Positions 47,243 to 59,300 of a stretch of 64,000 bases of DNA are shown in pieces. Both the position numbers and the translations under genes were made by a program. The stretch comes from Streptomyces asiaticus (GTDB taxonomy: Bacteria; Actinomycetota; Actinomycetes; Streptomycetales; Streptomycetaceae): positions 10,044,001 through 10,108,000 of the forward strand of contig NZ_JAGSHX010000006.1 in NCBI RefSeq assembly GCF_018138715.1, given 5' to 3'. Numbering within the stretch: the stretch's first letter is position 1; every line of letters begins with the position of its first letter. A model generated the notes under the pieces. It made no database searches and was not told where the DNA came from. It worked only from the letters and a program-made list of their open reading frames with translations.

Positions 47243-47848
47243 TCATGGCTTCCTGGTGGCGTCGTTGACGAGCTTCACCAGGACCCGCCGCCGCTCCTGG
47301 GGGCTTTCGTTCGCGGCTTCCCCCAGCATGAGTGTCACGGCCGAGGGTACGGCCAGCCACCACGCCGCCAGCGCGCGGGCGGCATAGAGCAGGTGTGCCG
47401 GGGCGACGTCGGTCCGCAGGAGTCCGTCGGCCTGGGCCTTGGCGATCGCGCGGACGTTGTCCGCGTAGTGCTCGGACCGTTCCCGGGCCGCGGCGAGCGA
47501 CGCGCGGTCGGACTGCAGCGGATCCGGGTCGAGGCCCTCCCACAACAGCAGCCGCAGGTAATGCGGGTACGTCCGGTGGTAATCCCACACCCGGCCGGCG
47601 AACTCCCCGAGGTCCGCGGCCTGCTCCTCGGTCAGCGGGACGGCGGCGGCAAGCTTGATCATCTCCTGTTCCAGCACCGCACTGAACAATTTCTGCTTGC
47701 TGCCGAAGTACTGGTAGATCCGCTCCTTGTTGACCCCGGCACGGGCGGCAACGCGGTCCACCCGTGCGCCCAGCGGGCCGTGCTCGCTGTACTCGAAGAC
47801 CGCGGCGTCCAGCAGCCGCTGTCTGGTCCGCTCGGTATCCCAGGCCAT
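47243..47848 (-). CDS. TetR-family transcriptional regulator
   Basis: A 201-residue regulator. The N-terminal HTH is TRQRLLDAAVFEYSEHGPLGARVDRVAARAGVNKERIYQYFGSKQKLF (residues 8-55). A helical ligand domain follows, similar to the TetR_C actinobacterial type (GRVWDYHRTYPHYLRLLLWEGLD). The start at 47848 is the only good one. Two palindromes with identical arms (CAACT-N4-AGTTG), 42 bp apart in the divergent promoter region, are the likely operators. They would control this gene and the now-decayed hydrolase on the plus strand. Confidence 0.88.
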   Translation of the reverse strand: MAWDTERTRQRLLDAAVFEYSEHGPLGARVDRVAARAGVNKERIYQYFGSKQKLFSAVLEQEMIKLAAAVPLTEEQAADLGEFAGRVWDYHRTYPHYLRLLLWEGLDPDPLQSDRASLAAARERSEHYADNVRAIAKAQADGLLRTDVAPAHLLYAARALAAWWLAVPSAVTLMLGEAANESPQERRRVLVKLVNDATRKP

Positions 47849-47868
47849 GACGCGATGGTACCAATCTC

Positions 47869-47882
47869 CAACTCGTCAGTTG
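47869..47882. promoter_or_regulatory. TetR operator candidate 1, CAACT-CGTC-AGTTG
   Basis: An inverted repeat with 5-bp arms inside an 18-bp sequence (TCCAACTCGNCAGTTGCA) that recurs 42 bp downstream with a single difference. It lies 21 bp upstream of the TetR gene. Confidence 0.55.
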
Positions 47883-47910
47883 CACTCGTGCGGGCGGCGT
47901 GCTTAAACTC

Positions 47911-47924
47911 CAACTCGCCAGTTG
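47911..47924. promoter_or_regulatory. TetR operator candidate 2, CAACT-CGCC-AGTTG
   Basis: The second copy of the same 18-bp unit, four helical turns from the first, 26 bp upstream of the plus-strand hydrolase remnant. The spacing places both sites on the same DNA face. Confidence 0.55.
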
Positions 47925-47949
47925 CATTTTCGTCCGCAGTGGAGCATCG

Positions 47950-48709
47950 ATGGACAACGGATCAACCAGAGCGACACTGGACGACGTCTTCCGCTCGGTC
48001 TCGGAATCCGGATTCGGCAAGAAACTTCTCGGTGCCGGTCGACGACGGCACCGTGCTGCGAGCCGACGTGTTCCGGCCGGACACCACGGAGCCGGTCCCC
48101 CGTCATCATGACCCTGGGTCCTTACGGAAAGGGAGTGCGGTACGAGGACGGCTACGCGCCCCAGTGGAACTGGCTGGCCACGGCCCATCCCGACATCCTC
48201 CCCGGCTCGACCCGCGAGTACCTGGCGTGGGAAACCGTGGATCCGGAAACCTGGGCGCCGTGGCATTACGCCGTCGTCCGGGACGACTCGCGCGGGGCGG
48301 GCCGATCTCCAGGACGGCTGGACATCATGTCGCCGCGGGAAATCCGCGACTACTACGACGCCATCGAATGGGCCGGGTCCCACGCACGACGAACCAGAGC
48401 CCCTCCGAACCCGGCCAGGTGTACCGCGTGGAGGTCGAAATCTGGCCGACCTGCATCGTCCTACCCGCCGGCTACCGGCTGGGACTGCAGATCGGTGGCC
48501 ATGACTTCGAGCGCGAACCCCCGGACGATCCCAACGAGGCCTGGATCTCGCGGGGCTCAGGCCCGTGGTTGCACACGCATCCGGAAGACCGGCCGTCACC
48601 GGTGTTCTCCGGACGCACCACCATCCACACCGGCGGAGACACCGCTTCGTCCCTGCTGCTCCCCGTCATCCCCCCGCGAGTCGGGAACCCGGCACGAACA
48701 TCGGCCTGA
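47950..48709 (+). pseudogene. CocE/NonD-family hydrolase, decayed
   Basis: Pieces of an X-Pro dipeptidyl-peptidase/cocaine-esterase-like hydrolase lie in order but in three frames. They are VPVDDGTVLRADVFRPD, then MTLGPYGKGVRYEDGYAPQW and VVRDDSRGAGRSPGRLDIMSPREIRDYYDAIEWAG, then the C-terminal QVYRVEVEIWPTCIVLPAGYRLGLQIGGHDFE. The nucleophile-bearing middle (about 300 residues after EWAG) is deleted and there are at least two frameshifts. ATG 47950 is the old start. It was probably the target of the divergent TetR regulator. Confidence 0.65.
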
Positions 48710-48770
48710 ACGGCGCATTGATCCTGATCGCCGGTGTCGGCCGCGGCATCGGTCGCGCCCGCGCCCCCAT
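48709..48770 (+). pseudogene. N-terminal trace of an SDR gene
   Basis: About 20 codons reading LNGALILIAGVGRGIGRARA directly after the CocE remnant match the first beta-strand and the GxGRGIGRA nucleotide-binding loop of short-chain dehydrogenases. The next gene then begins. The rest of the SDR is deleted. The evidence is short, so confidence is limited. Confidence 0.35.
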
Positions 48771-48801
48771 CCACCGGATCTCCACGCGAGAAAGACTGCC
48801 G

Positions 48802-49329
48802 ATGCACGACATCAAGCCCCTGGAAGACCGGCTACGCGTCATCGAAGACCGGCTGGCGATCTACAACCTGCTTGCTTCGCACCCGCTCAGCGCGGACACC
48901 GGCGAGCCGGACTTCATCGAATCCATCTACACGGAGGACTTCGTATTCGACCGCGGCGGCGGACTGTCCGGCGCACGCGGCCGCGACAAGATGGTCGACC
49001 TCGTCGAAAGTGACGCGCACCGCACCGCGATCGCCGGCGGGCTCGCGCACTTCGGCAGCCTGCCGCTCGTCGAACTGGACGGCGACACCGCCGTCGCCAC
49101 GTCCTATATCGCCCTCATCACGCCGGACGAGAAGGGTGAAGAGCGCGAACTGGCGAACCACGGAACGTCGACCGGATTCCGCGTCCATCGCATCGTCGCC
49201 AACCGTTGGTCCCTCGTCCGCGAAGACGGCCGGTGGTCGATCGCGTCGCGGACCGTCCTGCCCATGGACGGCAGCGGACCCGCACTGGAGATGGCCCGCC
49301 AGGCCGCCACCTACTATGCCGGGCGCTGA
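48802..49329 (+). CDS. SnoaL-like/NTF2-fold protein
   Basis: A 175-residue cytosolic protein of the nuclear-transport-factor-2 superfamily. It has an N-terminal helix (LEDRLRVIEDRLAIYNLLASHPLSADTGE) with the usual SIYTEDFVFD, and a curved sheet: VELDGDTAVATSYIALITPDE, then FRVHRIVANRWSLVREDGRWSIASRTVLPMDG. Such proteins act as small dehydratases, isomerases or oxygenase partners in degradation of steroids and aromatics or in polyketide pathways. ATG 48802 is chosen because the fold starts there, with a weak GAGAAAG upstream. It is the only intact gene left in the TetR-divergent cluster. Confidence 0.75.
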   Translation: MHDIKPLEDRLRVIEDRLAIYNLLASHPLSADTGEPDFIESIYTEDFVFDRGGGLSGARGRDKMVDLVESDAHRTAIAGGLAHFGSLPLVELDGDTAVATSYIALITPDEKGEERELANHGTSTGFRVHRIVANRWSLVREDGRWSIASRTVLPMDGSGPALEMARQAATYYAGR

Positions 49330-49578
49330 GGCGACGTCTGATTCATGTAGTTCGCGGCCAATTGGAATTCATGTGTATCGCCAGGTCGGGGACGGTCAAG
49401 TCCCGTTGGGTCGGATCCGGCGGGCGGGTGGCGGCCGGAAGAAAGCGTTCGAACGGGATCCAGAGCTGAGGTCTGGTGGGAGCGGACGAGCGGGGCGAAG
49501 AGCGTCGCGGCGGCTATTGCCCGCCGCCAGGCGGCCGGGCTGCCCGTTGAGTGAGCCGCGCGGCCAGGAGCCGGGGGC

Positions 49579-49977
49579 TGGGTCTGGACCGGGCTGATCG
49601 CTGACGCTGGACCGTTTGAGCCGCCGCTGGTGGAGGCGCTCTACGACTGCCTGACCGACAACGACGCCTGGCTCCCGTATCCCGACACACTTCCGGTACT
49701 CGAGGCGCTCAGTGCCGCAGGCGTGCGCACGGGCGTGCTGAGCAACATCGGTTGGGATATCCGGCCGGTCTTCAAGCGCGCCGGTGTGCTGGATCAGCTC
49801 AACGCGGTGGTGCTGTCGTGCGAGGTCGGGCTGGCGAAGCCCGACCCTGCCGTCCTCGGTGTCGCGTGCGAGCGTCTGGGCCTTTCGGCCGGGCGGGTGC
49901 TGTTCGGCCGCGCAGTGAGGCGCCTCGGCGCCGTGGCGCCACAACGGTCGGCAGGGGCGACGGGACGCAGCCCGTAG
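49579..49977 (+). pseudogene. HAD-family hydrolase fragment
   Basis: The frame contains YDCLTDNDAWLPYPDTLPVLEAL, then VRTGVLSNIGWDIRPVFK and AVVLSCEVGLAKPDPAVLGVACERLGL. These are the cap end, motif II (SN) and motif III (K) of subfamily IA HAD hydrolases. The motif I DxD nucleophile region is missing upstream, and the final motif IV (GRVLFVGD) breaks down after GRVLF. Truncated at both ends. Confidence 0.6.
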
Positions 49978-50360
49978 GCGGCCTGCACAGATGCCGCAGC
50001 ACCCTTGTCCAAGCCATCCTCACCGCCCCCTTGGCCCGATCGAACTGAGGCCGGAAAGGATTCCTTGTCGGCGAGAGAGATTAATCGGCCACCGGAGTGA
50101 CTTTTTGGTCGAGTTTCCAGCGAGGCAGGTAAAGCAGCCGCAGGCGCGGCTGAAAATCCTCCTTCTGTCTCGTAAGACTCTCTTCACCTGCACCTTTGAC
50201 CATTCTCTGATTAATCGTGAGATCTCTCACATTGCCATCGCTTTACTCATCCATTGCCTCCCGTGTTTCGTTGGTGTGCATCGCTTCTTGATCGACACGG
50301 ACACATCGGACGGCGGTCGTCGGCATGCCGCCGACGGGACGGATGGGGACCCTCACTCAT
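49978..50360. promoter_or_regulatory. Promoter region of the peptide synthetase gene
   Basis: A 383-bp region with a marked drop in GC (50060-50300), unlike anything else in this half of the window. A possible -35 TTGACC (50196-50201) is followed 16 bp later by TGAGAT. That lies inside an inverted repeat GTGAGA-TC-TCTCAC (50217-50230), a candidate operator. The promoter call is tentative. Confidence 0.4.
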
Positions 50361-53300
50361 ATGCCTGACAACCCTGCCGAACTGCCGCTCACCGACGCGC
50401 AGCTGGGGGTATGGCTCGCCGAACGCGGAGGGTTCGGCGAGCCGGGCGCGTACCAGTGGGCGGAGTACCTCGAGCTGGACGGCCCGGTCGCCGTCGACCT
50501 GCTGGCGACCGCGGTCGGCAGGACGGCCGCCGACTGCGAGGCGGTGAACGTCCGTATCGAAGCGGCCGGTTCGGCGGCCCCCGTGCAGTGGCTCGTCGCC
50601 GATGTCGAGCACGTCGTCGAGACGGTCGACCTGCGGGAGACGCCCGACCCGGATGCCGCGGCGCTGGAGTGGATGCGGGCGGCCATGGCCGAGGCGGGAG
50701 GCTGCGACGCGGGGCCGTTGTTCTTCGGCGCGGTGCTGCGCGTGAGCGACGACCGCACTCTGCTGTTCCACCGGGTCCATCACATCGCCCTCGACGGGGC
50801 GGGCATGGCTCTGTTCGCCGAACGGGTCGCTGAGGTCTACAGCCATCTGTGCGAGGGCAGCCCGGTGCCGCCAAGCGGCTGGAGCGGGCTTCGGGCGCTG
50901 GTCGACGCCGAGAAGGCATACCGCGGCTCCGCCGAGCACGACGCGGACGGCGACCGGTGGAGGGAGCGGTTGGCGGGCCGGTCGCACTTCCCGACGCTCG
51001 GAGCGGGTCCGGCGGCGGCGTCGGACCGGTCGCTGCGCGCAGGCAGGGACGTGCCGGCGGCGGAGTTCAACGAGCTGAGGGACGGCGCGCGGCGGCTCGG
51101 GCACCGCTGGACCCGGCTGTTCACCGCGGCCACCGCGATCCAGTTGCACGCGATGACCGGTGACCGGGACGTCGTCCTGAGCCTGCCGGTCGCCGGCCGG
51201 TCCGCCGAACTCGTCCGCCGCGTCCCGGCGATGACGGCCAACGTCCTGCCGCTGCGGCTCCGCGTCGACCCGGCCGCGTCCGTCGGCCGCCTGCTCGACG
51301 AAGTGGCCGAAGAACTGCGGGCGGTACGCCGGCACGAGCGCTACCGGGGCGAGCGCCTGCGCCGGGAGGTGGACTGTCCCGACGACGGCCGCAGGTTCTT
51401 CGGGCCGGTCCTCAACATCCAGCGGTTCGACCGGCCGCTGCGCTTCGGTTCGGTCACCTCGACCGTCCGCAACCTCCAGGCGCCGCCGTCCGAGGACCTC
51501 TCATTCTTCGCGCACGACCGCGGTGACGGCGAACTGCGCCTCGACTTCGACGTCAACCCCGCCAACCACGGCGAGGAACTCCTGCGAGGCGTCGCCGACC
51601 GCTTCCCGCACGTGCTGAGGCAGGTGGCGCGGGCCGAACGCGACACACCCCTGGCACGCATCGCGACCACCACCACGGGGGAGCGCCGCCGTCTCGTCGC
51701 CCTGGGCACGGGCGCGCCCACCTCGGCCGCGCCCGCCGACACCGCCGTCGGCCGGTTCGCGGACCGGGTACGCCGTACCCCGGACGCCTTCGCGGTGCGC
51801 TGCGCCGGAACGGGTGAGCGGCTGACCTACCGCGAACTGGACGGGCGTGCCGCTGTGTTGGCGGGTGCGCTGGTCGCCGCCGGTGCGGGGCCGGAGCGCA
51901 CTGTCGTCCTGCTTGTGGAACGCTCGGTGGATCTGGTCGTCGCCGCTCTGGCTGTGGTGCGGGCGGGCGCGGCGTACGTACCCCTGCACCGGGACGACGC
52001 GTTGCCCCGGCAGGAGGCCGTCCTGTCCGACGCGGACGCGCGGCTGCTGGTCACCGACCGGCACACCGGGGGCGACGCCATCGTGACGTACGCCCGCGAC
52101 CGCGGTCTGCGCCTGTTGGACGTACGAGCCGGCTCCGACGCGGCCGCCGATGACGCGCCCGCCGGGACCGGGGCGTCACCGGACGCTCTCGCCTGCGTGA
52201 TGTTCACGTCCGGTTCCACGGGCCGGCCCAAAGGGGTCGGCATCACCCAGGGCGCCCTGGCCGGGCTCGCCGCCGACCGCTGGTGGTCCGAGGGCGGCGC
52301 GGACAGGGTCCTGCTGCACTCGCCGCACGCCTTCGACGCGTTCAACCTGGAGCTATGGGTGCCGCTCCTGACCGGCGGCGAGGTGGTCGTCGCCGCGCCG
52401 GGACATCTCGGCCCGGCCGAACTGGCTCGGACCGTGGCGGAGACCGGGGTGACCGGGCTGTGGCTGACCGCGGGACTCTTCCACGCCATCGCCGCCGAGG
52501 ACCCGGCCTGCCTGGCCGGTGTTCGCCAGGTGTGGACCGGAGGGGACGTGGTGTCCCCGGACGCCGTCCGCGCGGTGTCCCAGGCACTGCCGCAACTCAC
52601 CGTCGTCAACGGCTACGGGCCCACCGAGACCACGGTCTTCGCGACCCGGTACGCGGTCCCGGAACTGCCCGCGGACGCCGTGTCCGTCCCCATCGGCGGC
52701 CCGCTGGACGGCAAGCGGGTGCTGCTTCTCGACGACGCGTTGCGGCCCGTGCCGCCGGGGTCGGTGGGGGAGCTGTATCTCGGGGGAACGGGGGTGGCGC
52801 GCGGTTACGTCGGGCGCGCGGGCGCGACCGCGGAGCGCTTCGTCCCCGACCCGTCGGGGCCGCCGGGGGCCCGCGTCTACCGCACGGGCGACCTGGCCCG
52901 GTGGAGTGCGGACGGTCGGCTGGAATTCGCCGGTCGCGCCGACGGACAGGTCAAGCTGCGCGGTCACCGGATCGAGACGGGCGAGATCGACGCGGTGCTA
53001 CGCGCCGACCCGCGGGTCCGGCAGGCCGCGACCGTCGCACAGGAGCACCCGGGAGGGCGGCGGCTCGTCTCCTACGTGACCGCGTCCGGCGGTGCGGCGG
53101 ACGGCCTCGACACGGTGGCACTGCTCGACCGGGCGCGGGACCGGCTGCCCGCTTACATGCTGCCGGCCGCAGTGATGGTCGTGGACCGGCTGCCCCTGAC
53201 CCGCAACGGCAAGCTGGACCGGGCCGCGCTGCCCGCGCTCGAGTCCGCGGTCGCCGCTCGTAGTGCCGGAGCGGGCTCGGCCCCGCGCACGCCCGCCGAG

Positions 53301-56300
53301 AAGCTGCTCGCCGGGCTGGTGGGCGAGCTGCTCGGCGTGCAGGACGTCCCGCTCGACCAGGACTTCTTCCGGCTCGGCGGGGACAGCATCCAGGCGATCC
53401 AACTCGCGGCGGCGGCGCAGCGCGCCGGTCTGGCGATCACCACCCCGGACGTCTTCCGCACCCCCACTGTCGCCGGACTCGCCGCCGCACTCGCGGACGA
53501 GAGGCTCCCCGCACACCGGATCGCCCTGGACGACGCGGACGACTCCGCGTTGCCGCTGACGCCCGTCATGCACTGGCTGCGCGAACGCGGCGGCACACTC
53601 CACGGGTTCGTCCAGTCCCTGACCGTACGCACCCCGGTGGGCATTACCGGGGAGCAGGTCCGCGCGGTGGTGCAGGCCCTCGTCGACCACCACCCCATGC
53701 TGCGGCTCTCCCTGACCGTCACGGGCCCGATCTGGTCGCTGGAGGTGCTGCCCACCGTGCCGGTCGAGCTGAACCGGCCGGGCCCGCCGACCGACCCGGA
53801 GCGCGGCCGGATGGTGCACGCGTGCTGGTCGGACCCCGGACCGGGGGCGGCGGGTGCGCTGACCCTCACGGTGCACCACCTCGCGGTCGACGGGGTCTCC
53901 TGGCGCATCCTCCGGGACGACCTCGACACCGCCTGGGACGCGGTACGCCGCGGCCGGACCCCGAGGCTGCAACCGACCGGGACGTCCTTCGCGCAGTGGG
54001 CGAAGGCGCTGGTGGGGTACGCCCATCACCCGGCCGTGCTCCACGCGTTCGCCCACCAGCCGCCGGAGCCCGTGGAACCACCGGTCGCCGCGCGCCCCCT
54101 GGATCCCGCGTCGGACGCCGAGGACACCCGGCGCCGCCACACCGCCACCCTGCCCGGCGCGCTCACCGCGCGCCTGCTGAGCGACGCGACCGCGGCTTTC
54201 GACTGCTCGGTACAGGACCTGCTGCTCACCGCGTTCGCCCTGGCCGCCGCCGACTGGCGGGGCGGGCCGGACGCGCTCCTGGTGGACCTGGAGGGCCACG
54301 GACGTGAGGAGTTCGCGGACAACCTCGACCTGTCCCGTACGGTCGGCTGGTTCACCACCCTGTATCCCGTGGTACTCGACCCCGGCTGCTCCTGGGCCGA
54401 GGCGCGGACCGACCCGATCGCCCTGGACGGCGCGGTCGCTCAAGTGCGCTCCCGCACCCGTGATTCCGGCCGCGCGGGACTGACCCACGGTCTGCTGCGC
54501 TATCTCAACCCGCAGAGCGCTCCCGCTCTCGCCGACCGTCCCACGCCGCAGTTCGCCTTCAACTACCTGGGCCGCTTCGGCGTCGGCGGCGAAGGCCCCT
54601 GGTCGGTGCTGGCCGACGTGACCGCCGCCGGGACCGCCTCGGATGACGGCCTGACGACCGCGGCCGGGCCGGCCATGAGCCACGCCGTCGAGCTGGACAC
54701 GGTGATCACCGACCGCCCGGACGGGCCCGAGCTGGTCGCCCACTGGTCATGGCCCGGCGGCCTGCTCGACGCGACGCGCGTCGCCGGCCTGGCCGAGCGG
54801 TGGTTCGACGTCCTGGGCGCGCTGGTCGGCCGGGCCCGGTCCCGTGCCACCGGTGAACTGCCGCTGCCGCCGCTGGCCCAGGGCCTGCTCTTCCACTCGC
54901 TCTACGACCACGACGGGGTGGACCCCTACCTCGTCCAGTTCGTCTTCGACCTCGACGGGACACTGGACGCCGCCGCGTTGCGGGACGCGCTGCACCGCCT
55001 GCTGCGCCGCCACCCGCAGCTCTCCGCCGGTGTCCGGCCCGGTGCGTCGGGCCGGCCCGTCCAGGCGGTGGTACCGGGCTCCGCCGTGGAGTGGCACGAG
55101 AGGCCCGCACCGGAGGACCTGGAGGACTTCCTCGCCGCCGACCGCCGGCGCCGCTTCGACCTCGCCGACCCCCCACTGATGCGCGCCGCGCTGCTGCGCA
55201 GGTCCGCCGACCGGCACACCTTCGTCCTGACCACGCACCACCTCCTGGTCGACGGCTGGTCCATGCCAATCCTCGTCCACGAACTGTTCTCGCTCTACGC
55301 CGGTCACCCGCTGCCGCCCGCCACGCCGTACCGCGACTTCCTCGACTGGCTGGCCGCAAGGGACGCCCGCGCGGACGAATCGGCCTGGCGCGCGCTGCTG
55401 GCGTCCGTGGACGGCCCGACCCTGGTCGGCGGCCCCGGCCGGCGTGGCGCGACCGGGGCACGTCGCCGCACGACCGCCGAGCTGGACCCCGAGTCCACCG
55501 CCCGCGTCGAGGCCCTGGCGCGGGAAGGCGGCCTGACGACGAGCGTCGTCGTGCGACTGGCCTGGGCGGTCCTGCTCGGCGCCCTGACCGGCCGGGACGA
55601 CGTGGTGTTCGGCGCCACGGTCTCCGGCCGGCCCGCCGAACTGCCCGGCGCGGAACGGATCGTCGGCCTGCTGATCAACACGGTCCCGGTCCGGGTCCGC
55701 CTCGACCCACACCGGCCGGTCGCCGACTGCCTGGCGGACCTGCGGGCCCAGCAACTGTCCATGCTCGACCACCAGCACGCCGACCTGACGACCCTGCAAA
55801 CGGTCACCGGGCACGCCGAACTCTTCGACACCGTCGTCGTCTTCGAGAACTATCCGGTCGACGACGAGGAACTGGCCACCCTGGTACCCGGCCTGAAGCT
55901 GCGGGAGGTCCAGGGCCGCGACGGCACCCACTACCCGCTGACCCTGATCGCCGTGCCCGGCGACCGACTGCGGCTCCAACTCGACCACAGCACCGACCTG
56001 TTCGACGGCGACGCGGCCGGCCGTCTGCTCGACCGCCTGCGCGCCGTCCTCGACCGGATGGCCGACGACCCGGCGGCACCACTGGGACGCGTCGACCTGC
56101 TGCTGCCCGACGAGCGCGCCGACCTCGAAGCCCCCGCCCCCGCCCCGGACCGGGACACCGGGCCGGCCACGCTGACCGCCCTGTTCTCCGCGCAGGTGCG
56201 CCGCCGGCCGGCAGCCCCGGCCCTCACCCACGGCGGCACCACCCTGTCCTACGCGGAACTCGACGCGCGCGCCAACCGTCTCGCCCACCTTCTGATCGAG

Positions 56301-59300
56301 CGCGGCGCGGGACCGGAGCGCCTGGTCGGCCTGGTGCTGGAGCGTTCGGCGGACCTCGTCGTCGCGATCCTGGCAGTGCTGAAGTCGGGAGCGGGCTATC
56401 TGCCCCTGGACCCGGCGTACCCCGAGGAGCGCATCCGGGGGGTGCTCGCGGAAGCCGGCCCCGTGCTCGTCGTGACGGGTGTCCCGCTGCCGGTCCCGCA
56501 CCCGCAGATCCTCCTCGACGGCCCCGACACGGCCGCCACCCACCCGGCGCACCCGCCCGCCATGACCGTGGACCCCCAGGCGGTCGCCTACGTCATCTAC
56601 ACCTCCGGTTCCACCGGCCGGCCCAAGGGCGTCCTGGTCACCCACCGCAATGTCGTACGGCTGCTGGCCGCGACCGACGAGCGGTTCCGGTTCGACGCCG
56701 ACGTACACGCCCTGTTCCACTCCTACGCCTTCGACGTCTCCGTCTGGGAGATGTGGACCGCTCTCGGCCGCGGCGGGCGGCTGGTGGTGGTGTCGGACGA
56801 CGTGGCCCGCTCGCCCAGGGACCTCCTGGCGCTGCTGCGCCGGGAGCGAGTCACCGCCCTGAACCAGACTCCCTCGGCCTTCTACCAGCTCCTGCGGGCC
56901 GAGGAGGAGGCCGGCGCGGACGCCCTGCCCGACCTGCGGGTGATCGTATGCGCGGGGGAGGCGCTGGAACCGTCCCGCGTCCGCTCCTGGCACGGCCCGG
57001 GCCGGCCCGCCCTGGTCAACATGTACGGGATCACCGAGACCACCGTCCACGCGACGTACACCGAGCTGACCGACCCCGAAGAGACCGCGAGCGTCGTCGG
57101 CACCGCGCTGCCGGACCTCCGCCTGCGGCTGCTGGATCACGCGCTACGACCGGTGCCGCCGGGCTGCCCCGGCGAGATCCACGTATCCGGCCCCGGCGTG
57201 ACCCGCGGCTATCTGGACCGGCCGGCGCTCACCGCGAGCCGGTTCGTCCCCGATCCGTTCGGCGCGCCCGGTACCCGGATGTACCGCTCCGGGGACCTGG
57301 CGCGGCAGCGACCGGACGGCACGCTGGAGTACCTCGGACGGATCGACCAGCAGGTGAAGATCCGCGGTTACCGGATCGAGCCCGGAGAGATCGAGCGCGT
57401 CCTCGAACAGCACCCGGCCGTGGAGCGGGCCGTGGTGCTCGCCGACACCGGCACCGACGGCGGCCGCCTGCTCTGCTACGCCGTCCCGGCCACGCGGCCG
57501 GCCGGGACCGGCCCGGCCGAGACGCCGTCGGCCGGGGAACTGCGCGCCCACGCCCGCACGGTGCTGCCCGCGCACATGGTGCCCGCCTTCGTCGTCCTTG
57601 TCGACGAGATCCCGCTGACCGGGAACGGCAAGCTGGACCGCGCCGCCCTGCCGCGCCCGCAGACCGCCCTGCCGGTGAGCCGCGGGCCGGAGAACCCGCA
57701 AGAACGGCTGCTGTGCGACCTGTTCGCCGAGACCCTGGGACTGGCCGAGGTCGGCGCCGAGGACAACTTCTTCGACCTCGGCGGGCACTCGCTGCTCGCC
57801 ACCCGTCTGATCAACCGGCTGCGCGCGGAGACCGGCCGCGAGCTGAGCATCCGCACCCTGTTCGACGCCCCGGTCGTCGCCGACCTGGCACGCCACCTCC
57901 CGGAGGGCGCCGCCGTGGCTCCCGCCCGGGCGGCCACCGCCCCGCGACCGGAGCGTGTACCGCTCTCGCCCGCGCAGCGGCGGCTGTGGTTCTTCGACCG
58001 GTTCGCCGGCCCCAACTCCGTGTACAACATGTCCTTCGCCGTCCGGTTCACCGGGCCGCTGCGGGTGGAACCCCTGCGGGCGGCCCTCGGCGACCTGCTG
58101 GACAGGCACGAGAGCCTGCGCACCACCGTGGTGGAACACCACGGCGAGCCGTACCAGCGGATCCGCGACGCCGACGGCCTGCCGTTTCAGACGGTGGTCA
58201 CCTCGGAGGCGGAACTGCCCGGACTGCTCGCCGCCGCGTCCGCGCACGTCTTCGACCTGGAGACAGAACTCCCGGTCCGCGCAGTGCTCCACGAGACCGC
58301 GCCCGAGCAGCACGTACTCCTGCTCCTGATGCACCACATCGCCGCCGACGGCTGGTCGCTCGGTCCGCTGGCCCGTGACCTGTCCACCGCCTACCGGGCC
58401 CGTGCCGCGGGCGACACCCCGCGGTGGACGAGCGCACCCGTGAGCTACGCGGACCACACGATCCGCCTGCTCGACCGCGACCCGGACACCGGCGTCGACC
58501 ACTGGAGGCGGATCCTGTACGGCGCCCCGGAGGTGCTGCGGCTGCCGCTGGACCACCCCCGGCCGCCGCTCTCCGCACACCGCGGGGAGACCGTCCCCTT
58601 CACACTCGACGCCGCGCTGCACGCCCGCCTGAACCGGCTCGCCGCGACCACCAGGACCAGCCTGTTCATGGTGGTGCACACCGCGGTCGCCGCACTGCTG
58701 CACCGGCTCGGGGCGGGTGATGACATCCCCGTCGGCACACCCGTCGCAGGACGGCACGACGCCGCGCTGCACGACACCGTGGGCTGCTTCGTCAACACCG
58801 TGGTGCTGCGCACCGACCTGAGCGGCGCGCCGACGTTCGCCGAACTCCTCCAGCGGGTACGCGCCACCGACCTCGACGCCTTCGCACACCAGGAGGTCCC
58901 CTTCGAGCGGGTGGTCGAGGCCGTCAACCCGCCGCGCTCCCTCGCCGCCCACCCCCTCTTCCAGGTGATGCTGGCGTTCCAGGACACCCCGGCGGCCGAG
59001 TTCGACCTGCCGGGCCTGCGGACGGAACCGGTCGCCGTGCACGGCGGCGCCTCCCGGATGGACCTGCTGTGGAGCATGCGGCAGCACTACACGGACCACG
59101 GTGGCGAGGCCGGGATCGAGGGTCTTCTGGAGTACGACACCGAACTGTTCACCCCCGCGTCCGCGCGCCTGATGCTCGCCCGCCTGGAGAGGCTGCTCCG
59201 CGCGGCCGTGGCCGATCCTCAGCTCCCCGTCGCCGACTTGCCGGTGCTCGTCGACGGCGAGTACGAGCGGCTGACCGGGCAGGGGAGCGGCACCGACCGC

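Noticed and set aside
50325..50360. Earlier NRPS starts at ATG 50325 or 50343
   Set aside because: Neither has a better ribosome binding site, and the condensation domain begins right after ATG 50361. They remain possible.
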